NCBI GenBank assembly: GCA_964542475.1
Contig: CAZIUL010000031.1
Location: forward strand, 1-46,321
Origin: CAZIUL01 sp964542475
GTDB lineage: Bacteria > Planctomycetota > B15-G4 > CAYZWU01
Direction of reading: 5' to 3'
Length of the DNA stretch: 46,321 bases
A program made the position numbers and the translations under genes. Of the stretch, positions 37,926-46,305 are shown piece after piece. How positions within the stretch are numbered: the first letter of the stretch is position 1; every line of letters begins with the position of its first letter. The notes under the pieces were generated by a model. It was not told the DNA's origin, searched no databases, and saw nothing but the letters and a program-made list of their open reading frames with translations.

Positions 37926-39179
37926 ATGAAAAAAAAGAACGTGTTGCTTGTGGTTGTTGATTGCTTGAGGGCGGACTTTGTTTACGAGAATAAGGCGTTC
38001 ATCCCAAACATGGATAAACTCAGGGAGGAAGGTTTTTCTTTTCTGAACACAATAGCATCCACAACCACGACAACGCCCTCGTTCTCGAGCTTGATCACGG
38101 GAATGTACCCGTTTGAAAACGGCGTCAGGAGCCACTCCGGCTACAGCCTGGGCAAGGAGATGGTGACCTTCCCCCAAACAATGCAGGAGAATGGTTATCA
38201 CACCTACGCGGAGTTGACCGGCCCACTAGGTTCCGAGATCGGGCTTGCCAAGGGCTTCGATGAATACAATCACAGAACCAGAAAGATGACAATACACACC
38301 GGCTGGGGGGACCGGTTCATAGCCAGGCTGAAAAATCATTACAAGGAGCCATGGCTCGTTATGCTGCACATTTGGCCGCCCCATGAACCCAGGGAGGTTC
38401 TTCCCGAGTGCGACAACAGAAAGTGCGGTTCAACCACTTATGCAAGATCATTATCAAGCGTGGACAAGTATGTCGGGAAACTAATAGGGAATCTGGATGA
38501 CAATACAGCAGTTGTGCTAACCGGAGACCACGGAGAGGAAATTGCAAAATCATCGTTGGACAAGCGGCAGAGAAAAATTAGGAGAAAAATATTCAAATTC
38601 ATGCTGAAGCACAACCTGACAAAAAAACCGTTTTCAAAAGGTATGAGGGGAATTCAGGTCGGGCACGGTTATGGCGTATATGACATCCTGGTGAAGATCC
38701 CGTTGATATTCCGCGACAAAGACATTTTACCCAGCGGAAATTCGATGGTACAGGTCAGGCAGATAGATATCTTTCCAACAATAGCGGAGTTTCTCGAGCT
38801 GGACTATAACAGAGACATATCTGGAAAAAGCGTGATGCCGATAGTCAAGGGCGATGACAAAACCAACAGGGACGCATTAATCGAGGCTGTCGGTACCGTG
38901 ATCCCGGACAAGAAAGACTGGGTTGCCGGTCTCAGGGTGGATAACAAATACAAGTACATATACTCGCCGTTCAGGGACGATTTCGAGGAAGAGCTCTATG
39001 ACCTTGAAGCAGACCCCGGCGAGAGAAAAAACATCGCTTCCGATAACAAGGGGTGGATTTCCGGGTATAAGAAGAAGATCGAGGATATGAAAACAACCGA
39101 TCTGAAGGGAGATAAGATAAGCGATTCAGACGAAAAAAAGGTAATGGAGAGGCTGAAGGAGCTCGGTTATTTGGACTGA
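37926..39179 (+). CDS. Sulfatase-fold enzyme with Thr in place of the catalytic Cys
   Basis: A 417-residue protein of the alkaline-phosphatase superfamily. The ATG at 37926 has GAGAGAG upstream; a frame extending to 37842 adds an unlikely leader. The first metal ligand lies in VVDCLRAD (Asp12). Where sulfatases have C-x-P-S-R, this protein has T-T-P-S-F (Thr49-Phe53): neither the formylglycine Cys nor the Arg is present. Other motifs are kept: SLITGMYP, GDHGEE, a C-terminal ELYDLEADPGE. Thr nucleophiles occur in LtaS and phosphoethanolamine transferases, so this may be a phosphodiesterase or phosphotransferase and not a sulfatase. No signal peptide or membrane segment is visible, so the protein is probably cytoplasmic. 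Confidence 0.85.
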   Translation: MKKKNVLLVVVDCLRADFVYENKAFIPNMDKLREEGFSFLNTIASTTTTTPSFSSLITGMYPFENGVRSHSGYSLGKEMVTFPQTMQENGYHTYAELTGPLGSEIGLAKGFDEYNHRTRKMTIHTGWGDRFIARLKNHYKEPWLVMLHIWPPHEPREVLPECDNRKCGSTTYARSLSSVDKYVGKLIGNLDDNTAVVLTGDHGEEIAKSSLDKRQRKIRRKIFKFMLKHNLTKKPFSKGMRGIQVGHGYGVYDILVKIPLIFRDKDILPSGNSMVQVRQIDIFPTIAEFLELDYNRDISGKSVMPIVKGDDKTNRDALIEAVGTVIPDKKDWVAGLRVDNKYKYIYSPFRDDFEEELYDLEADPGERKNIASDNKGWISGYKKKIEDMKTTDLKGDKISDSDEKKVMERLKELGYLD

Positions 39180-39204
39180 CCTGGGCCAAGTTGGGGAGTA
39201 ATGG

Positions 39205-41139
39205 ATGGGCCGACGGAAAGCCCGGAATAACAAGAGAGCCAAAGGTGAAGCCGGAAAGGAGGAACTCCCGTTCCTGTTCGGTGTAAAGGGACGGGAGCGC
39301 ATCGCGCAGGTTGTATGCGGTGCTGTTTTTTTACTTGTCGCGGCTGCAATCGCTTACGCGCCGGCGCTTGAATGCGGTTTTATATGGGACGATCCCCAGT
39401 ATTTGATCAACAACCCCACGATCAAAAACGCTTCCGGGCTGAAAGACATCTGGTTCGGCATCGAAAGGTCGCCTGACGCCTTTTTCGCGCTGAAACCGGC
39501 CACACCGCAGTACTACCCCCTCGTGTTCACCACGTTCTGGATCGAACACAGCCTGTGGGAGTTCGACTCCTACGGATACCATCTCACCAACATCCTGCTT
39601 CACGCCTTGAACGCGGTGCTGCTCTGGTTCGTGCTGCGCAAGCTGTCCGTTCCGGGCGCGTTCGCGGCCGCTGCGGTTTTTGCGCTCCATCCCGTTCACG
39701 TGGAATCTGTCGCGTGGATAACCGAACGCAAGAACGTCTTGTCTCTCTTTTTTTATCTCGCCTCCGCATTGGTTTACCTGAGATTCGCCCTGCCTGCTCC
39801 GGTTTCTTCCGGGGAAAAATCCCTGTCCGGAGGCTCGGCGCGCCAGCTGGGGATGTACGTGATTTCCGGTTTTCTTTTTTCTCTTTCCCTGCTCAGCAAG
39901 ACGGTTGCCTGCACCATGCCCGCAGCGATCCTGCTGGTGCTGTGGTGGAAGAAGGAAAGCATCCGTCCGCGCGACGTTGTCCCGCTAGTTCCGTTTTTCG
40001 TGCTCGGAATCCTGATGGGATGCCTGACCGCTGTCATGGAAGAAACCCACGTGGGCGCAAGCGGCACGGAGTGGTCCCTGTCCTTCCTTGCCCGCTGCCT
40101 TGTTGCCGGGAGGGTTCCGTGGTTTTACGCGTGGAAGCTTGCCTGGCCCGCGAACCTCATGTTCATCTATCCCCGCTGGGAGATCGATACCAGCGCATTG
40201 TGGCAGTACCTGTTTCCCGTGTGCCTTGCGGGGGCTGTCCTTGTTTTGTGGACCATGAGGCGCAAAACAGGCAAGGGGCCCCTGGTTGGAACGCTTTTTT
40301 TCATCGGCACGCTGCTGCCGGCGCTCGGTTTTTTTAATGTCTACCCCATGCGGTTTTCGTTTGTGGCAGACCATTTCCAGTACCATGCGAGCATCGGGTT
40401 GATAGCCGTGGCTGCCGCCGCTGTTGCGGCTGCCTTGAGAAGGCTCGGCTCACAGGCCGGGGTGGCGGGGTTTGCTTCGTTAGGGGTGGTCTTGTGTGTG
40501 TTCGGCGGACTGTGCAGCAGCCAGACCGCTCTTTACCAGAGCCAGGAGGTGCTCTGGCGCCGCACACTATCCAAGAACCCTTCCGCGTGGATCGCCATGA
40601 CCAACCTGTCCGAGATCCTTGTGGCGCGTGGAGAGGTGGACGAGGGAATGGAGCTTTGCTCGAAGGCGCTTGTTTTGAAGCCCGGCCTGCCGGAGGCGCA
40701 TGGCAACCTGGCCAACGCACTGTACTGCAAGAAGAGGTACGAAGAGGCTTTGGGGCATTATCACAGGGTGCTCGAGCTCGACCCCGGGAACCTGAAGGCA
40801 ATGAACAACATGGCTGCGACTCAGGAGGCGCTTGGAAGGCTCGGCGAAGCGGCAGCCGGGTACAGGGCGGCGCTTGCCCTGGAGCCCGATTACGCCAGCG
40901 CCCATTACAACCTGGCGAACGTGCTTGTAAAGCAGGGAAACAATGAAGACGCTGTGACGCACTATTCCGCGGCGATCGAGTTGGATCCGGATTTCTTGAA
41001 CGCCCTTTACAAGCTCGGCTCCCTTTACTTGAGCACCGGAGAACACGAAAAAGGAAAGGCGAGCCTGAGGAAAGCGTTGAGCCTCGCACGAAAAGCCGGG
41101 CGCCGGGACATGGTCCGGAAAATCGAGGCGGTCCTGCAG
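39205..41139 (+). CDS. TMTC-like membrane glycosyltransferase with C-terminal TPRs
   Basis: A 645-residue protein (TAG stop at 41140-41142). After a basic start, about nine to eleven membrane segments span residues 35-455, with the GT-C-type motif FIWDDPQYL (Asp62-Asp63) in the first outer loop and HPVHVESVAWITERKN near residue 155, which is the signature of TMTC/DUF1736-like proteins. Residues about 460-640 are TPR units (for example HGNLANALYCKKRYEEALGHY). Related eukaryotic TMTC proteins transfer mannose to proteins; the bacterial relatives probably transfer a lipid-linked sugar to an outer substrate. A GT39-type gene lies close by on the other strand. Its stop codon is part of a palindrome. 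Confidence 0.85.
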
Positions 41140-41164
41140 TAGGGGCGAAAAATTTTTCACCCTC
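41140..41164 (+). repeat. GTAGGGGC-type palindrome supplying a stop codon
   Basis: The TAG stop of the TMTC-like gene (41140-41142) continues as GGGGCGAAAAATTTTTCACC. The 12-bp centre GAAAAATTTTTC (41147-41158) is a perfect palindrome, extended outward by the near-match GGGgc/caCCC. Confidence 0.65.
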
Positions 41165-41190
41165 TGCTGGGATCGGGTTCGGATCCGGAC

Positions 41191-41212
41191 GGGCGGTTCG
41201 CGAGCCGCTCTA
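41191..41212 (-). repeat. GTAG-type palindrome supplying a stop codon
   Basis: On the minus strand the stop TAG (41212-41210) of the beta-helix gene runs into AGCGGCTCGCGAACCGCC, a near-perfect palindrome with the same core as 26170-26191 (TTCGCGAACCGCC). Confidence 0.65.
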
Positions 41213-42490
41213 CGGCGTCCCCCTCAAACCATCCACAATGCTCCCGAGCCAAGCGATCCCCTTATTCCTGGCCTCATCGTCAAGGCCATGGCTTACGAGG
41301 CCGACGAAATCGTCTTTGAACGATGCGTTTTTATCGTTTAGCTTTTTAATCAGCATGTCGCGGGCCGCCTCGTCCCCCCGGGCATTTTCGAACCCGAGAA
41401 GGGTCTCGCGCGCGCCGGGCCACCACTGCACAAAGCCGCGCTGCTGTCGCACAAGCGCATCCTCACCGAGAGCCTCGTTTCGCGCGATTGACTCGTCCAT
41501 GTTGTTGTGGAGGGTGTCCAGCCTGTCCGTCCTCGTTTCGATCCCGCGGGCGATGATTTTTTGAGCTTCGCCCATGATCTCGCGTTCCAGGGGCGAGCGG
41601 GCCGCGCACGATCTGGCGTGGCAGTACCAGTGCCAGAGCGCTGCGAGCTGCGCGATGTACTCTATGCAGTTTTTCACCTTACGCGCTATGCTCTTGTAGC
41701 GGAGAAAATCAAAGCCCTGTACCTCGCCGTGATCTCCACCGGAGCCGAAGGAGAGGACGCCTTCTCCAACATCCGCAACCTGGCGAGAACCCGCGGCAAC
41801 AACAGATCCGTAGCCGATTTTCAACGGGCCGATAAGGCTCGTGTGCCCGCCTATGAATATTCTCGGCGAATTGTAAAACACGCCGCGCACCGCGTCCCCG
41901 ATCAACGATGCCGTTGCCTTATCCCCTGACCTGCCGAAAGGCGTGAAGTTGAAGTGAATGACACCGCTTCCCACCTCGCTGTGGTCTTTTCGCCCTGTCC
42001 CGCCGGACATGAACACATCGCAGAAGTTGATCTCGCTGCCGAGAACAACGTTGGCCAGAAGAAAAGTGTGCTTCACATCAACGCTGAAGCTCAGCTCGAC
42101 CCCCTCTTCGAGCAGGCAGTTTTCGCGGACCCTGATCGATGAACCGAGTTTTGCGCCGTTGAGAAGCACAGAGCTGTCGAACGAGCCGCTGCCCAGGCGT
42201 ACATCCTTGCCGAGGACCATATTGTTGAGCACGCACGGCCCTGTGGATCCGATTGAGGCTCCGCTCCGGATCAGGCTCCGTTTTCCGGTGATGCGGCTTC
42301 CGGGGTGGATCGATGCCCTCTCCTCGATGCGGCCGAGATCAACTTCCCCTCCAATGAAAACGCCTTCAGTACCGCATGGAAAAAGCACTCCTTTTCGGCT
42401 CAGCCTGTCCAGCCTTTCAAGGTTCTGTTTTTCAGCGGCTTCTAGCCCTCCGTCGGAGCCGGACCCGGCTGAATGGGTGGTTTCGTTCAT
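41210..42490 (-). CDS. Left-handed beta-helix (hexapeptide-repeat) protein
   Basis: A 426-residue cytoplasmic-looking protein. Residues about 40-235 show the hexapeptide periodicity of left-handed beta-helix acyltransferases and nucleotide-sugar enzymes (for example ASIHPGSRITGKRSLIRSGASIG, LLEEGVELS, KIGYGSVVAAGS). A VKHTFLLANVVLG stretch resembles the C-terminal domain of GlmU-like proteins. The N-terminal nucleotidyltransferase domain of GlmU is missing. Residues 260-426 are helical and charged and of unknown fold. It may bind or transfer acyl groups, but no catalytic His could be assigned. The ATG start at 42490 has only a distant GGAG upstream. It is convergent with the TMTC-like gene, and their stops lie in paired palindromes. 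Confidence 0.75.
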   Translation of the reverse strand: MNETTHSAGSGSDGGLEAAEKQNLERLDRLSRKGVLFPCGTEGVFIGGEVDLGRIEERASIHPGSRITGKRSLIRSGASIGSTGPCVLNNMVLGKDVRLGSGSFDSSVLLNGAKLGSSIRVRENCLLEEGVELSFSVDVKHTFLLANVVLGSEINFCDVFMSGGTGRKDHSEVGSGVIHFNFTPFGRSGDKATASLIGDAVRGVFYNSPRIFIGGHTSLIGPLKIGYGSVVAAGSRQVADVGEGVLSFGSGGDHGEVQGFDFLRYKSIARKVKNCIEYIAQLAALWHWYCHARSCAARSPLEREIMGEAQKIIARGIETRTDRLDTLHNNMDESIARNEALGEDALVRQQRGFVQWWPGARETLLGFENARGDEAARDMLIKKLNDKNASFKDDFVGLVSHGLDDEARNKGIAWLGSIVDGLRGTP

Positions 42491-42581
42491 CGATGAATAA
42501 ACTCCAGGAAAATGAGAGATTAAAACCTGTTCTTCAGGACCATCGTCAAGCTGTATAACAATCCGCGCCGAAAAATTAAAG

Positions 42582-44366
42582 TTAGAGGTTTAATAGCTTG
42601 GCGTATTCGATTTCGTACAGGACATTGTCACGCACCCGGTGAAGCTCCTTGAACCCGGGGACGATCCCTCTTGTCAACGGAAGCAACCCGAGGTGATCCT
42701 TGTCCGGAATGATGTGTGTCACGTTGTAGTACTTTGCCACTTTGATTAAATCTTCGATGCGGGCGAACGGGAGCTGAACCGTTTTGTTTCCAGATGAGAA
42801 ATGGACGCCCCAGGGGCGGCTTGTCATTATCACTGACCCTGGAATGTTTTGCTTGATCCAGTCCGCCATCATGGTCCAGGTTTTGCCGCCTTCTTTCCAT
42901 GGGTGCATTGCATTGTTTCGCGCGTACACGAGGTCAGTGTGCTCTTGATGTGCCCAGACAGCGAAAAGGGCGAGCAGCAGGGCTCCCGCGGCAAAACGCG
43001 GCAAGCGTGTCCGTGACAGGATTTGGCCGGTTATCGTGCGCAGGGTGGCCCACCCCATGATCATCACCATCGGGATGATGGAGACGTTGTAACGCGGGTT
43101 CGGAATCCACAGCATCGAAAGAAACGCGACCAGGAAGAGGCCGATCAGGATGAACAGACCGTATTCCCGCAAGGCGTACGGCTCGACAGCGTTCAGGATG
43201 CGGGAGCGGTCCGGCTGAACCCGGCGCATCCGCAGCAGGGCCCGGTACGCTGCGCAGAAGAGGTAGAGCAGCATCCCGAGCGCGGCCGGGATACCGATCC
43301 AGTAGGTTGAAATGTCGCGGAATGTGAAGGGCCCCGGGGACAGATCGCCCATCACGAAAATACGCGAGTCTTTCTGAAGAAAAAGAAGCCTGAGATCGAG
43401 CAGGAAGAACTCGATGCTTTTTTCGAGAAGGCGCCTCGGCTGACTGATCTTGTCGAACGCGCCCGGCGGTTCCCTGTCCCAGTAAAGCCCGTACGAGTGA
43501 TCTTTCCAATCCTCCCAGCCCACGTAGCCTGCAACGTGTTTGTGCGAGCAGTAGAGCGGGTCCTTGAAAAGGATCGTGTTCCTTATCAGCCACGGCATCA
43601 GCAGGAGCACGAAGAGAACCGCCCCAAGGATGAAGAAGCGGTGGTGCCTGCCGGTCAACGGCCTGGGCCGCGGGCGCATCGCGTGGAGAATGTAAAAGCA
43701 AACGAAAGCGGGCGCTATGATCAGAGCGAGCCCTTTCGAGTAAAAGCCGAGAGCCATGGCCGCTCCCATCGGCAGGAACCATTTCGGATTTTCGATCCCC
43801 TTGAGTGCGAACAGGGTCGCGCAGATCACGAAAAACGCGAGAACGAGGTCGGCAAGGGCGAAGAGCGACCAGCTGAAGACCGGTTCGTAGAGGAGGATGG
43901 AGAGGGCGGAAGCGAGCGCGACGGTTTCGGAGCGGGTTACCCTGCGGGCCAGCGCGCTGGTCATGAGCGGAAGGCCGAAGCACGATATCAGAAGAGAGGG
44001 CAGCTTTGCCGCGAACGCGGTTTTTCCAAGCCACAGGAAGAAAGGGACGATCAGGAAGGAGTAGAAGGGAGGCCATGTGTCTTCAGGGTGGGAGATGCCC
44101 GGGTTGAACTTACGAAAGTGCATGGAGATGTAGTCCACCTCGAGCATCCGTCCCGAGATCAGGGAGTCGGCCATCTCCGCGTACCCCGCCGGATCCGCGA
44201 GGCCGATGAACGCGATCGGCCCGGCGATCTTCACCTTCCAGACGAAGACAGCCAGCCCCACAAGAAACACCAGGGTGGCCACACACCAGCGTTTCAATGT
44301 TGGCCGGGCAGTTTTCGCCGGGTTCAGGTCGCTCGCAGCATGCAGAAGGCGGGGGGAAGAGAACAT
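42582..44366 (-). CDS. GT39-type (PMT/ArnT-like) membrane glycosyltransferase
   Basis: A 594-residue membrane protein with about eleven membrane segments over residues 28-490 and an outer C-terminal domain of about 100 residues. The first outer loop holds GLADPAGYAEMADSLISG, with Asp58 at the usual catalytic place for GT-C enzymes of the PMT_2/ArnT group. AAAGGAG precedes the ATG at 44366, though somewhat far (about 12 bases). It likely moves a sugar from a lipid carrier to a lipid or protein outside the membrane. It is followed by the beta-helix protein and preceded by the EI24-like gene on the same strand; with the TMTC-like gene nearby, this end of the window looks devoted to envelope glycosylation. 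Confidence 0.88.
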   Translation of the reverse strand: MFSSPRLLHAASDLNPAKTARPTLKRWCVATLVFLVGLAVFVWKVKIAGPIAFIGLADPAGYAEMADSLISGRMLEVDYISMHFRKFNPGISHPEDTWPPFYSFLIVPFFLWLGKTAFAAKLPSLLISCFGLPLMTSALARRVTRSETVALASALSILLYEPVFSWSLFALADLVLAFFVICATLFALKGIENPKWFLPMGAAMALGFYSKGLALIIAPAFVCFYILHAMRPRPRPLTGRHHRFFILGAVLFVLLLMPWLIRNTILFKDPLYCSHKHVAGYVGWEDWKDHSYGLYWDREPPGAFDKISQPRRLLEKSIEFFLLDLRLLFLQKDSRIFVMGDLSPGPFTFRDISTYWIGIPAALGMLLYLFCAAYRALLRMRRVQPDRSRILNAVEPYALREYGLFILIGLFLVAFLSMLWIPNPRYNVSIIPMVMIMGWATLRTITGQILSRTRLPRFAAGALLLALFAVWAHQEHTDLVYARNNAMHPWKEGGKTWTMMADWIKQNIPGSVIMTSRPWGVHFSSGNKTVQLPFARIEDLIKVAKYYNVTHIIPDKDHLGLLPLTRGIVPGFKELHRVRDNVLYEIEYAKLLNL

Positions 44367-44399
44367 CTATGCGCGAACTCCTTTCATGGAACGTTTCCG

Positions 44400-45239
44400 T
44401 TATTTGTTCGGCGAGGCGAGAAAGCCCAGTGTTGCCCCGATAACCGCAAAAGGAGTCAAGATGGGCAGGAAATATGCGGGTGTACCGAACCCCATCACAA
44501 AGGCCGTGTTTTTTCGCATGAAGTTTTTTTTCTCATTCAGGTTGTAGTACTTGCGGGCCATGATGAAATCGAAGATCGTGAGCGAAGCCATGTACGGTCC
44601 GGCCAAAGCGAAAAGCACCCCACCCAGGCCGGCCGAGAGAAGCGAGATGATGCAGAGCAGGATCGAGATGCCGAGCTGATAGAGGGCCAGCTTCAACGAT
44701 TCCCTTATTGGGATGATGATCATCCGCTTCACGTATTCCCACGACCACCTCTCATCGAACCGCCTGCCCAGGTATAACTCCTCCACCTTCTCCGAAAGGA
44801 TGTCGTAGAACGGCGAGTTTATTACCGTGGATAAGATGAGCGTCAAAAAGAAACTCAGAAGAACGAAAAAAAGCACGAGCATGACGTAAAAGAGCGCGTA
44901 CAGCGCCAAGCGAAGCCACTCGAGCATGGAAATCCACTCGGAATCCAGAAAACCGAGCATCGGATCTATTATCCAGACACAGCCGAAAATCAGGCCTGCG
45001 AAGATCACGATGCAGATAAGCAGGGGGATGATGATGTATTTGAAAAGACACGGGTTGCGCCCGAGGAACCCGAATCCCGCGAGATAACAGCCGAACCCCG
45101 CGGCGTAGCCGCCGAACAGGCCGCCTTTTGGCGCGGGTGTGCGGAACTTATCGGCAAGGGCTGCCTTACCGGCACAGCGCGGGCACGGTTTGCCTATCGG
45201 AGCTGCATGGCCGCAATTTGCGCATCTGATCGTTTTCAT
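44400..45239 (-). CDS. EI24/CysZ-like membrane protein with N-terminal zinc ribbon
   Basis: A 279-residue protein. The ATG at 45239 has GGA seven bases upstream; an ATG at 45251 and a longer frame to 45356 are possible but have no ribosome site. The first 22 residues carry a zinc ribbon (C6, C9, C19, C22). Residues about 60-279 form the EI24/CysZ domain with four to six membrane segments and the conserved NSPFYDILSEKVE motif. CysZ proteins carry sulfate across the inner membrane, and the EI24 family is wider. With two sulfatase-fold genes in the window a sulfate link is tempting, but none is adjacent. Upstream of the GT39 gene by 33 bp on the same strand. Confidence 0.85.
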   Translation of the reverse strand: MKTIRCANCGHAAPIGKPCPRCAGKAALADKFRTPAPKGGLFGGYAAGFGCYLAGFGFLGRNPCLFKYIIIPLLICIVIFAGLIFGCVWIIDPMLGFLDSEWISMLEWLRLALYALFYVMLVLFFVLLSFFLTLILSTVINSPFYDILSEKVEELYLGRRFDERWSWEYVKRMIIIPIRESLKLALYQLGISILLCIISLLSAGLGGVLFALAGPYMASLTIFDFIMARKYYNLNEKKNFMRKNTAFVMGFGTPAYFLPILTPFAVIGATLGFLASPNK

Positions 45240-45497
45240 CACTTGTTCCATGCCGAGAATAGGATGGTTTTGATATCGGATTGTATCGGGTTGCTCGGCG
45301 GTTGTCCCGAAAAAACAGAGCGTCATTAATCCTCTTCCGCCGCGGCAGATGAGCATGAAACAAGCGGGTTAGAATCCGGATCACGAGAGAAAATCGGATT
45401 TAGATGGAGGCGTTTGTCAGGATTTGCTATTTTGTTTTTATCGCCCGTGTGGGCGGTTCGATGAGTGGGTACCTTTCCTTCGAATATGGTTTGAACA
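45240..45497. other. Divergent intergenic region
   Basis: Separates the divergent EI24-like and lipoprotein genes and should carry both promoters; none is strong enough to mark. It holds the palindrome-tip word at 45351-45370. Confidence 0.45.
45351..45370 (-). repeat. Dispersed palindrome tip
   Basis: GAGCATGAAACAAGCGGG followed by TT. The first 15 bases equal 7781-7795, and the reverse complement resembles 37042-37058 and 18035-18050. Confidence 0.5.
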
Positions 45498-46214
45498 ATG
45501 AAAACCACGTCTTTTTTAGCATTTCTTGTGCTGCTGGCATCGACAGCTTGTTCCGGCTATCTCGAAGACCGCCTGAAGGACGCTGCGGAGATGTGCGAGC
45601 TGAGCGCCGGAATATCTGTAGGCTTGGAAGGCAATGTGCGCGCAACCAAACTGCTGCAGGTCGGGTTCGGTTCATACACCGGCGACTGGTTTGGTGTCAC
45701 CGAAGGAAGGTTCGCCTGCTGGAGCGAAAACCGGGTGGAGCTCGGTCTCTCTCCGTTTTACTTTCACGAGCTGTTCCGGACAGGCGATCCCCTTCTGAGC
45801 ATCAGTCATCCTTTTCCATGCGATGGTGGCTATGGGGAGTATCTGAACGATTTTTTTCTAATCACGGACCGGGGCTTTTTCGAGTTCGGCCTGACCGCAA
45901 ACCTGATTGCGGTGGGCGTGAACGCCTCTTTCGAGGGGGCTGAGTTTGTCGATTGGCTGACGGGCTGGTTCGGGCACGACCTGCTTTCGGATGATGCGTA
46001 TTCAAGGACATTGGAAGAGCTCCTTGCCGGCATGCAGAGCCCGAATTCGCGTGTCCGAGCGGCCTCGGCCCGCGCCATGCGGCTGAGGACAGGGCAAGCC
46101 CACGGTTATATCGTTGCCACGCCCAAGGAAGAGTTCACCGAGAAACAGATCGATGCCTGCCGCCGCTGGGAGCGATGGTTGGCTGGCACCGTTTTTGTCG
46201 GAGAAAAGCGATAG
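45498..46214 (+). CDS. Lipoprotein with C-terminal HEAT-like repeat
   Basis: I do not recognise the family. The 238-residue product has a lipoprotein signal (LLASTAC, Cys18). The middle (about 35-150) is rich in Gly, Phe and aromatic residues in beta-like alternation, as in exported proteins that pack on a membrane. Residues about 175-210 look like a HEAT unit (LEELLAGMQSPNSRVRAASA). No ribosome binding site better than weak A/T-rich sequence precedes the ATG. It is probably an outer- or inner-membrane anchored protein of unknown function. The area after it holds two palindromic modules. Confidence 0.75.
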   Translation: MKTTSFLAFLVLLASTACSGYLEDRLKDAAEMCELSAGISVGLEGNVRATKLLQVGFGSYTGDWFGVTEGRFACWSENRVELGLSPFYFHELFRTGDPLLSISHPFPCDGGYGEYLNDFFLITDRGFFEFGLTANLIAVGVNASFEGAEFVDWLTGWFGHDLLSDDAYSRTLEELLAGMQSPNSRVRAASARAMRLRTGQAHGYIVATPKEEFTEKQIDACRRWERWLAGTVFVGEKR

Positions 46215-46246
46215 CTCTGGAGTTCAGGGAAGAGAAGAGGCGGCAT

Positions 46247-46271
46247 GGAGGGCGCCGCTCCGTCAGCCGCC
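46247..46271. repeat. Palindromic module C', reverse copy of 31409-31430
   Basis: GGAGGGCGCCGCTCCGTCAG followed by CCGCC. It matches the reverse complement of bases 31409-31434 with few differences. Confidence 0.6.
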
Positions 46272-46279
46272 GGAACGAA

Positions 46280-46305
46280 GAGGCGGCAACAGAGTGCCGC
46301 CCTCC
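46280..46305 (-). repeat. Palindromic module D', reverse copy of 31465-31490
   Basis: Core GGCGGCAACAGAGTGCCGCC, stem GGCGGCA (46282-46288) with TGCCGCC (46295-46301). It matches the reverse complement of 31465-31490 at 25 of 26 positions. Together with 46247-46271 it shows the two modules in swapped order compared with the first site. Confidence 0.65.

Noticed and set aside
37926..39179. Annotation as an ordinary sulfatase
   Set aside because: The C-x-P-S-R motif is absent, so formylglycine-dependent sulfatase activity is not supported.
43497..44777. A 426-residue plus-strand frame opposite the GT39 and EI24 genes
   Set aside because: Charged Arg/Glu/Gly-rich antisense frame; the minus-strand genes have clear membrane and family signatures.
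45404..45943. A 179-residue plus-strand frame overlapping the last lipoprotein
   Set aside because: The lipoprotein frame has a clear signal peptide and lipobox; this one reads as Arg-rich shadow after residue 60.
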